Assembly: GCA_036517855.1 (NCBI GenBank)
Contig: DATDSR010000005.1
Location: 1-11,672, forward strand
From: DATDSR01 sp036517855
Lineage (GTDB): Bacteria; Patescibacteriota; Minisyncoccia; Phycocordibacterales; DATDSR01
DNA: 11,672 bases
Reading direction: 5' to 3'
A program made the translations under genes and the position numbers. Every line of letters begins with the position of its first letter. Positions within the stretch are counted from its first letter, which is position 1. Positions 5,731 to 11,672 of the stretch are shown here, piece after piece. Under the pieces are notes generated by a model that had not been told where the DNA came from, searched no databases, and saw nothing but the letters and a program-made list of their open reading frames with translations.

Positions 5731-7946
5731 AGACTCTATTATTAACAACCTTTGTCTTTATCGGTTTAATAAGCCCTGCTTATGCGGTAACCGATACCAT
5801 CAACGTCAATCTTACTGTTACAAACTCGGGCGGTGGAGGAGGGGGAGGTGGCGGTGGCGGAGGTGGCCCTATTATTTTGCAGATTAGTAACATCGTTTCC
5901 ACCCCAAGCAAAACTACGAGCATGGTAACGTGGGATACCAATCTTTCGGCTTACTCCACCATATCATGGGGCAAAACGCCCTCTTACGAATTGGGCTCTA
6001 TTGCCGAGGCGGACCCCAGCATCTCCCACTCTATTAACATCACCGGCCTCGAGCCGAATACAAAATACTTCTTTAAGATAGAGGCTGTCGATGCGGCAAA
6101 AGCGAGCAATACTGCCAGTGCTGTGGGTCAAATCTTTACCACCTTGGCAGATGACGCTGATCCACCACCGGCGAACCCACTCAACTTCCAAGCCCACTGG
6201 CAACAGGCCCAAGCCGGCATACGTCTCACTTGGCAAAATCCGCCTGACCCTGACTTTAGCGTGGTGCGTATTGTGAGAGGCGATAACTTCTTCCCCGCAG
6301 AACCAGGCGATGGTCTCATAATATACGAGGGCGCGCTCGAGTCTGCTCTAGATACCAGTGTGGTGGCCGGCAAAACTTACTACTACACAATCTTCGCTCG
6401 TGATACAGCCGGTAACTATTCATCAGGTGCAGTGGCAAGCGAGACTGTGCCCAAAGATGGTGAGGTGCCGCTGGTTCCACCAGACGAAGAATCACCTGTG
6501 GATATTTTCGAGCAGTTACCTCCCTCGACCATTGACGCGCCAGAGCTTGCAAACCTCGATTTCATTTTCGCTCAAGGCGTGAGGGCACAGCTGTTTGGGA
6601 GTGGTAGCAAGATTGCGCTTGACGGTGAGCAAAACACCACCATCTCCATTAACTACGCCGCACTACCCGAAGTGCTTAAGACCATCGCCATTACCTTGCG
6701 TCACCCCAAAGATAAGAATAAGCTTTTCTCTTTCCTCTTGCGCGTAAACGAGAGTAAGACCGATTATGCAGCTACAATTGCGCCCTTGCTTGACCCGGGC
6801 GTTTACCCGGTAGATATATATGTACTCGACCACAAGCATGCACGGCTTGCTCGTATCCAGGGCTCTATCACTATTGCGCCAAGTGCGCTACCAATTGCCT
6901 ATATAGCATCACGTTTGCCCAAGGATTTTTTGTCAATCGGTTCTGCCGTCGGCATTATCTCTGGCGTAACCCAAGTTATCATTGCCACCACCCAAGTTGG
7001 TTCGCTTTACGATCTCTACCTCCTTCTGATTCGTTTGTTTGGGGCTTTGCTTGTGCTCCTCGGTCTGCGTAAAAAACACAAACAGTGGGGCACCGTCTAT
7101 GACTCCGTGACCAAGCGCCCGCTTGACCCTGCCTATGTGGTGGTGCACCCTTCGACGGGTTCGACTGGCTCACCGCAAGCGGGCAGAGGCCAGGCGACTG
7201 TGGCGGAGGCTATTACTGACCTTGATGGCAGGTACGGCTTCCTCTTGCCCTCTGGTCAGTACGTGATTGAGGCTAACAAGACTCACTACCTCTTCCCATC
7301 CAAGGTGCTTGCAAATAAGGAGCGGGATGAGTTGTACGATAATCTCTATCACGGTGAGGCCTTACACACAGGGGAGGGCGAAGTGGTTACCCGCAACATA
7401 CCCCTTGACCCGGTCAGTTTCGACTGGAACGAATTTGTAAAATCCAAAACCGAACTCTTCCGTATTTACTCCCGCAACGACAAAATCAAGTCAACAATAT
7501 TTAGTGCCTTGTACTTTGTTGGTTTTGTATTTGCGCTTTTCGCCACCTTAGTTTCTCCTAGCACTTTCAACTTCGTTGTTGTCGCGATTTACGTTGCCTT
7601 GTTCCTGATAGAGCGCTTTTGGAGTATGAAGTCAAAGGCAAGTGTCATTAAAGATGCAGTCACCGGCGAGCCGTACTCTTTCGCCATAGTGCGAGTGTAT
7701 ATGTCGCACTTAAACCAAGAAATTAAGAGTTTGGTTACCGATCAATTTGGTCGCTTTTATCTGCTTGTCTCGCCCGGCAAATATTACATTACTGTGGACG
7801 CCAAGCAACCCGATGCTTCATACAAGAGGGTTTATCGCTCGGGAGTTGTCGACATGCCCAAAGGTGTGCTCACGTCCGACATCCTGGTCGGCCGTGAAAT
7901 TTCCAAATTTGCAATTTCCAATTTGCAATCAAATCCCAATGTCTAA
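5727..7946 (+). CDS. Large membrane protein: FN3 repeats outside, two carboxypeptidase-regulatory-like domains
   Basis: This 739-residue protein starts with a signal peptide (1-20, ending S-P-A-Y-A). A run of 13 glycines at 35-47 forms a flexible spacer. Two fibronectin type III domains follow at about 50-139 (with L-E-P-N-T-K-Y-F-F-K-I) and 147-242 (with G-K-T-Y-Y-Y-T-I-F-A-R-D). A beta-rich stretch of unknown fold covers 270-385. Hydrophobic segments lie at 401-424 (weak), 428-447, 589-609 and 612-630. Two CarboxypepD_reg-like domains lie at about 453-560 (W-G-T-V-Y-D-S-V-T; D-L-D-G-R-Y-G-F) and 637-722 (V-I-K-D-A-V-T-G-E-P; D-Q-F-G-R-F-Y-L). The basic flanks (R-K-K-H-K at 448-452, K/R around 579-588 and 630-637) put these two domains in the cytoplasm, unusual for a fold mostly seen outside. 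The start overlaps the previous stop (ATGA); the last codons overlap the fibre gene by 8 bases. The role is probably structural or signalling; no enzyme motif is seen. Confidence 0.8.
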   Translation: MKTLLLTTFVFIGLISPAYAVTDTINVNLTVTNSGGGGGGGGGGGGGPIILQISNIVSTPSKTTSMVTWDTNLSAYSTISWGKTPSYELGSIAEADPSISHSINITGLEPNTKYFFKIEAVDAAKASNTASAVGQIFTTLADDADPPPANPLNFQAHWQQAQAGIRLTWQNPPDPDFSVVRIVRGDNFFPAEPGDGLIIYEGALESALDTSVVAGKTYYYTIFARDTAGNYSSGAVASETVPKDGEVPLVPPDEESPVDIFEQLPPSTIDAPELANLDFIFAQGVRAQLFGSGSKIALDGEQNTTISINYAALPEVLKTIAITLRHPKDKNKLFSFLLRVNESKTDYAATIAPLLDPGVYPVDIYVLDHKHARLARIQGSITIAPSALPIAYIASRLPKDFLSIGSAVGIISGVTQVIIATTQVGSLYDLYLLLIRLFGALLVLLGLRKKHKQWGTVYDSVTKRPLDPAYVVVHPSTGSTGSPQAGRGQATVAEAITDLDGRYGFLLPSGQYVIEANKTHYLFPSKVLANKERDELYDNLYHGEALHTGEGEVVTRNIPLDPVSFDWNEFVKSKTELFRIYSRNDKIKSTIFSALYFVGFVFALFATLVSPSTFNFVVVAIYVALFLIERFWSMKSKASVIKDAVTGEPYSFAIVRVYMSHLNQEIKSLVTDQFGRFYLLVSPGKYYITVDAKQPDASYKRVYRSGVVDMPKGVLTSDILVGREISKFAISNLQSNPNV
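5829..5867 (+). repeat. Thirteen consecutive glycine codons
   Basis: The tract encodes residues 35-47 of the FN3 protein, directly after the mature N-terminus. All four bases occur at the third codon position except C/T/A/G in uneven use (GGC, GGT, GGA and one GGG are mixed), so it is not a pure triplet expansion. The mixed codons suggest the glycine run is kept at the protein level, probably as a flexible linker. Confidence 0.85.
7152..7193 (+). repeat. Short in-frame insertion in the first carboxypeptidase-regulatory-like domain
   Basis: These bases encode S-T-G-S-T-G-S-P-Q-A-G-R-G-Q (residues 476-489 of the FN3 protein). Aligning the protein's own two CarboxypepD_reg-like domains, the first is about 10 residues longer exactly here. 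The DNA starts with a 9-base tandem (TTCGACGGG then TTCGACTGG, from 7151). Ser-Thr-Gly-Ser-Pro-Gln-Ala-Gly peptides of this kind resemble translated short dispersed repeats I have seen in CPR proteins; that part is memory, not a search. Confidence 0.4.
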
Positions 7947-7998
7947 ATTTCCAAAAATTCTTGTCTTGATATTTACCATTTACGTTTTACCATTTACG
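7898..7998 (+). repeat. Tandem heptanucleotide tract across a gene junction
   Basis: The first cluster has heptamers AATTTCC (7898-7904), AATTTGC (7906-7912), AATTTCC (7913-7919) and AATTTGC (7920-7926), and a fifth copy AATTTCC at 7946-7952. The second cluster is perfectly tandem: ATTTACC (7971-7977), ATTTACG (7978-7984), TTTTACC (7985-7991) and ATTTACG (7992-7998). Equivalently, a 14-base unit is duplicated exactly at 7972-7985 and 7986-7999. The first cluster encodes the C-terminus of the FN3 protein; the second encodes the hydrophobic core of the fibre's signal peptide. Because 7 is not a multiple of 3, gain or loss of one unit in the second cluster would shift the fibre's reading frame. 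Confidence 0.8.
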
Positions 7999-10900
7999 TT
8001 TGTGTATTCTGCGAGTTCCGCTTTTAACAAGCAAATCAATTACCAAGGTAAGCTTACAAATGCGGCCGGGGCCACTGTTTCAGATGGTAGTTACAACATG
8101 ACCTTTCGCCTTTACACTGTAAGTACGGGCGGTAGCCAAATTTGGCAAGAGTCATGGAGCTCGACCAGCACGCAGGTCACTGTCACCAACGGACTGTTTA
8201 GCGTCTTGCTTGGTTCTGTCACCTCACTTGCTTCGCTTAACTACAACCAGGACCTTTATTTGGGCGTTGAGATTGGTGGAACGGCGGCCACGCCCACCTG
8301 GGACGGCGAGATGACCCCACGCAAACGCTTCGGCACTGTGCCGGCCGCCTTTGTAGCAGATACCCTCGATGGTCTAGACTCTGATGCATTTATCCGTTCC
8401 GACATCTTGGGTACTTCCACCGGCGGCCTTCTTGTCCTCGCTTCTACCACTTTACAAAACTTTACAGCGAGAAATGCTACCAGCTCGGGCTATCTGGCCA
8501 TAACGGGTACCGCCTCAAGTACTGCTACAAACGGTTGGAACCTTTCGGCGGGCTGCTTCGCTATTTCTGGTACTTGTGTTGGTAGTGGCGGGGTCACCGG
8601 CTCGGGTGCGGCAAACCGCGCTACTTTCTGGACTGCAGCCGGTAATCTCTCGTATGACGATGCATTTGTTTGGGATAACACTAATAAGAGACTAGGCATC
8701 GGTACCACCTCGCCCTACGCTGCACTTTCTGTGGTGGGGAGCACGGGTGTTGTGGCCCAACATTATACCGCGACTTCCTCTACTGCCACATCGACGTTCG
8801 CTGGTCTTGTTGGCATTGGCACCACAACACCAAGTTCTAAGCTGCACCTGGTTGACGGGAGCTTTACTCAAGAGGCTGGCACAAGTTCACTTAAGCTCAT
8901 GAGCACCATAACCGACGCCTCTTGCTCTGGTCAGCCGTCACCCAAGATGGCAATTTTGGGCTCTTACCTATATCAAGTTCGAGCTTGTGACGACACCTTC
9001 AGGGTGATTGACGTATCCAACCCATCTCATCCATTGCTAATTTCTTCGATAACGATGGAGGCGGCGTGGCCAGACATATTTGTTCAAGGTAACTACGCAT
9101 ACGTGACAAGCCAGGACACTGACGACTTGATTGTGGTAAACATTACCAACCCCAAATTACCGAAGGTAGTTGGCCGGATAAGTACAGGGAACAATCCTCT
9201 AAGCGTCTTTGTTTCTGGCGGTTACGCTTACGTTAGCGTCTCGAACACCGACCAGTTGAAAATATTTGATGTCCGTAACCCCACCGCCCCCGCACAGGTT
9301 AGTGTCATTGGCTTTGCTACAGCCAAATTCGGGAGTATGCGGGTAGCTGAACCATACTTGTATGTGACCGAAGACACTAATGACGAACTGTGGATAATCG
9401 ATGTAATCAACAAGGCAAATCCTATTAAAGTCTCGGCCACCAGTCTTGGTTCTGCCTTGGAGATTAAGGACATGTCAGTCAACGGCAGGTATGCATATGT
9501 TCTGGCCTATTCAGACAAGTTTATCGTGGTAGACGTGTCCAACATTAACGCTCCCGCTATTGCAACCAGCACGAGCATTGTTGGTGTGGGCAATAGTGCG
9601 GGCAGTGTGTACGTCGCTGGTAACTACGTTTACGTAAGTGCCAACGGATCGCCTTCGCTTTATACCATCAACGTGGCGAGTTCCACTGCACCCAAGGTAG
9701 TGAATCAGTACTCGATGGATACTTTCACTGGAGAGGTTGTGATTAATGGCCACTATGCCTATGTCAGCGACGATGGAGCCGTAGATCTCAAGATTTTCGA
9801 TATTTCAGGAATTGAAGTAACTTCTGCGCTTATTCACTCTCTTGAGGCTGGTGAAGCCCGGGTGCGTGGGGATATCCTTGGTGGCGGGTACTTAAACGTG
9901 AGGGGTTCATTGAATGCTGGTGGGGGGTTGAATGTTGGTGGCCCGGGAGCATTTACCATGGCAACAAATTCGGCAACCTTAGGCGGGGTGGCACTATCTG
10001 CAAGTGTTGCGGACAATCTCACCTCTGGCATAAGCGACGTTTTTAGCTTGTTCCATCTATCCACAACCACCAACAATACCTTACCTTCGGCTGGTATTGG
10101 GGCGGGTCTTATCTTCGGGTCATCTTTAGACGACAATACCGCAACCACAACAAGCCGAATTGGTTCAATTTTGACATCGGTTGCGGCAAGCACACCAGCA
10201 TCTGCTATAACATTTTCTACCAAGAGTAGCGTAACGGGTTTGACAGAGTGGATGCGGCTCGACTCCTCTGGCCGTCTGTGCATCGGCACCACCTCCCCCT
10301 ACGCTGCCTTATCGGTAGTTGGTTCAACTGGCGTGGTGGCACAGCACTACACTGCTACAAATACTACCGCAACTTCAACTTTTTCGGGCAAAGTCTTCAT
10401 CGGCACTACAACTCCAGCCACTGCTAATGCTTTGTTCAGTGTGGGCAACACCACGCCAATGTTCGTGGTTGACTCCAACACCGGCTTCGTGGGCGTGGGC
10501 ACGAGCACACCATACTTGAACTTGGCTGTAGTTGGTGGCTCGTCAATCTTTGATACTAACCTCTTCCAATTTGGTTCTTCTTCGGCCTCGACGCTCACCT
10601 TCGCTTTTGGTAACAGTGCTACCACCACCATTGTGGCGAACAAAAACTACGCTTACAGCATCGCTACTTCTACCAGCGCCTCACCTATTTTCACTATCGA
10701 CACGCGCGGGCCTTATGCTACTAGCTCTTTCTTAAGCGGCCTTGATGTTAATTCCGGTGCTCTCCAGTACGACATTGGCCAGAACAAAACTTCGATCGAG
10801 AATCTTGACCTTGGCGTGATGGACTTCGAACCGGGCGCCGGCTGGGTGCAGTGGGCCAACTTGCCTGCCACCACTTCAAGCGCCTCGGGTAGCGAACAAG

Positions 10901-11672
10901 CCTTCACCGCCTCCATCGATTCTCACCAACTCTTCACCATCTACGGCCAAGCTGATGGCTCTGGCGGTATTAAGTCCGCCCGCGTGCTCGTCGGTACTAC
11001 TACATCAACCGCCATTGGTTCAGCCAATGTGCCATACGCCTCGTTCATCGTCGGCTCCGGCGCCTTGTGTGTGGATAAGGGCAACAATTTTGGCAACTGT
11101 GCCAACTTCGCTATGGTCCCCGGCCAAATCGTCTCCTACGCTGGTGCCGTGTTCATGTCGAGTTCCACCGGTATCGTGGGCATCGGCACTACCTCGCCTT
11201 ACGCCGCTCTCTCGGTTGTTGGCTCAACGGGTGTGGTGGCGCAATTTTACACAGCTACCGGTACCATCACCACTTCCACTTCCACCTTCGCCGGTAATGC
11301 CTCATTTGGTGGCGGCACAATGCCTGCTAACTCATTCTTCTTTGTTGGCACTTCCAGTTTGCCCAATTTCGCCATTGATCGCAATACTGGTGACGTCGCC
11401 ATTGGTACTACAACCTCCGATCTTAATTGGAGACTGACCGTGCAAGGTGGGGTGTGCATCACTGCTGGCACGGCTTGCCCGGACGCGGAATTAGCGGGCG
11501 GACTCGTTGTTGATTCTGCTTCGGGTGTCACACCCAATGATGACGACATTGGCAACGTCTTCGACTTGGGCGAGAGGTATCCAGCTTCTGAAGTAGTGGG
11601 CGCCGCCGAGATAATGTCACTTGACCCGAGCCAATCAGACAAGCCCTACGTGCACAGGGCGCGAAGTGGGGA
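7939..11672 (+). CDS. Giant fibre-like surface protein with an LVIVD-type beta-propeller (partial, 3' end outside the window)
   Basis: The frame stays open from ATG 7939 to the window edge, giving 1,244 residues with no stop. The start overlaps the previous gene by 8 bases and has no Shine-Dalgarno. Residues 1-26 are a signal peptide. Residues 30-150 are the tail-fibre-like N-terminal domain (I-N-Y-Q-G-K-L; D-G-S-Y-N-M-T-F; E-M-T-P-R-K-R; A-D-T-L-D-G-L-D). I-G-T-T-S-P fibre repeats occur at 254, 782 and 1082, with shorter I-G-T-T-T-P units. Residues 334-629 are seven units of about 43 residues with the pattern G-x-Y-A-Y-V then I-x-D-V-x-N-P, matching LVIVD repeats and predicting a seven-bladed propeller. 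Near the edge, V-F-D-L-G-E-R-Y-P-A-S-E leads to M-S-L-D-P, an arrangement usually close to the C-terminal maturation region of these proteins. It is probably displayed on the surface for attachment; the ligand is unknown. The propeller part is richer in A/T than the Ser/Thr-rich fibre parts. Confidence 0.85.
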   Translation, partial: MSKFPKILVLIFTIYVLPFTFVYSASSAFNKQINYQGKLTNAAGATVSDGSYNMTFRLYTVSTGGSQIWQESWSSTSTQVTVTNGLFSVLLGSVTSLASLNYNQDLYLGVEIGGTAATPTWDGEMTPRKRFGTVPAAFVADTLDGLDSDAFIRSDILGTSTGGLLVLASTTLQNFTARNATSSGYLAITGTASSTATNGWNLSAGCFAISGTCVGSGGVTGSGAANRATFWTAAGNLSYDDAFVWDNTNKRLGIGTTSPYAALSVVGSTGVVAQHYTATSSTATSTFAGLVGIGTTTPSSKLHLVDGSFTQEAGTSSLKLMSTITDASCSGQPSPKMAILGSYLYQVRACDDTFRVIDVSNPSHPLLISSITMEAAWPDIFVQGNYAYVTSQDTDDLIVVNITNPKLPKVVGRISTGNNPLSVFVSGGYAYVSVSNTDQLKIFDVRNPTAPAQVSVIGFATAKFGSMRVAEPYLYVTEDTNDELWIIDVINKANPIKVSATSLGSALEIKDMSVNGRYAYVLAYSDKFIVVDVSNINAPAIATSTSIVGVGNSAGSVYVAGNYVYVSANGSPSLYTINVASSTAPKVVNQYSMDTFTGEVVINGHYAYVSDDGAVDLKIFDISGIEVTSALIHSLEAGEARVRGDILGGGYLNVRGSLNAGGGLNVGGPGAFTMATNSATLGGVALSASVADNLTSGISDVFSLFHLSTTTNNTLPSAGIGAGLIFGSSLDDNTATTTSRIGSILTSVAASTPASAITFSTKSSVTGLTEWMRLDSSGRLCIGTTSPYAALSVVGSTGVVAQHYTATNTTATSTFSGKVFIGTTTPATANALFSVGNTTPMFVVDSNTGFVGVGTSTPYLNLAVVGGSSIFDTNLFQFGSSSASTLTFAFGNSATTTIVANKNYAYSIATSTSASPIFTIDTRGPYATSSFLSGLDVNSGALQYDIGQNKTSIENLDLGVMDFEPGAGWVQWANLPATTSSASGSEQAFTASIDSHQLFTIYGQADGSGGIKSARVLVGTTTSTAIGSANVPYASFIVGSGALCVDKGNNFGNCANFAMVPGQIVSYAGAVFMSSSTGIVGIGTTSPYAALSVVGSTGVVAQFYTATGTITTSTSTFAGNASFGGGTMPANSFFFVGTSSLPNFAIDRNTGDVAIGTTTSDLNWRLTVQGGVCITAGTACPDAELAGGLVVDSASGVTPNDDDIGNVFDLGERYPASEVVGAAEIMSLDPSQSDKPYVHRARSG
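8698..8775 (+). repeat. Fibre repeat unit, copy 1 of 3
   Basis: It encodes 26 residues beginning I-G-T-T-S-P-Y-A-A-L-S-V-V-G (residues 254-279 of the fibre). The protein sequence is identical to copy 2, yet 19 of 26 codons differ. It precedes the propeller. Confidence 0.9.
10282..10359 (+). repeat. Fibre repeat unit, copy 2 of 3
   Basis: It encodes the same 26 residues as copy 1 (fibre residues 782-807), with 19 synonymous codon differences and no amino-acid change. It follows the propeller. The residue just before it is Cys (R-L-C-I-G) where copy 1 has Gly. Confidence 0.9.
11182..11259 (+). repeat. Fibre repeat unit, copy 3 of 3
   Basis: It encodes the same unit (fibre residues 1082-1107) with a single amino-acid difference, Phe for His at unit position 22. 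Compared with copy 2, 14 codons differ synonymously and 11 are identical. Confidence 0.9.

Noticed and set aside
9834..10643. Minus-strand open frames within the fibre gene
   Set aside because: They are antisense to a frame that encodes recognisable fibre repeats; their Val/Pro/Ala-rich translation is what the complement of Thr/Gly/Ser-rich codons gives.
8698..11259. Three similar units as a CRISPR or other DNA repeat array
   Set aside because: The spacing is 1,584 and 900 bases and the similarity is at protein level with many synonymous differences, so these are protein repeats.
10955..11642. Open frames on both strands near the window end
   Set aside because: Both lie over the continuous fibre frame, which carries the fibre repeat copy 3 and the V-F-D-L-G-E-R-Y-P-A-S-E segment.

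Overview
The window looks like a piece of a Patescibacteria (CPR) genome, most likely Parcubacteria-like. The main reasons are the cluster encoding a PriA-like protein, Def and a shortened Fmt, beside a long operon of surface proteins typical of that group: a membrane-tethered HTH protein, small secreted proteins with repeated S-T-N-Y motifs, FN3 and carboxypeptidase-regulatory-like proteins, and a giant fibre with I-G-T-T-S-P repeats. The lineage is inferred from family resemblance, not from a database search. UGA is used as a normal stop codon at three gene junctions, so the UGA=Gly code of some CPR lineages does not apply here.

Layout. Positions 1-108 hold a structured non-coding stretch with two hairpins that share a stem sequence, inside a long-range stem. 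The minus strand from 3161 down to 107 carries a compact priA-like > def > fmt cluster (3-base gap, then a 20-base overlap). The PriA-like protein keeps all eight zinc cysteines but has lost the Walker A, DEAH and arginine-finger motifs. The Fmt lacks about 50 residues that hold the family's tRNA-recognition loop. Positions 3162-3254 are a divergent intergenic region with an 8-base inverted repeat and AT-rich -10-like sequences. The plus strand from 3255 to the end of the window is one five-gene surface operon. Its first three junctions are 4-base ATGA overlaps and its last is an 8-base overlap.

How the genes may work together. The first operon gene is probably a membrane-anchored DNA-binding protein. 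The second is a DUF916-like beta-sandwich protein with a C-terminal anchor. The third is a small secreted protein with a distant resemblance to WxL domains. The fourth is a large membrane protein with FN3 domains outside and two carboxypeptidase-regulatory-like domains predicted inside. The fifth is a fibre of more than 1,244 residues with a seven-bladed LVIVD-type propeller inserted between fibre repeats; it runs off the window. I read this as a co-expressed cell-surface display or adhesion apparatus, possibly a CPR analogue of the Gram-positive WxL/DUF916 cluster. Tandem heptamers run through the gene 4 / gene 5 junction and into the fibre's signal peptide, so they could switch fibre expression by frameshift.
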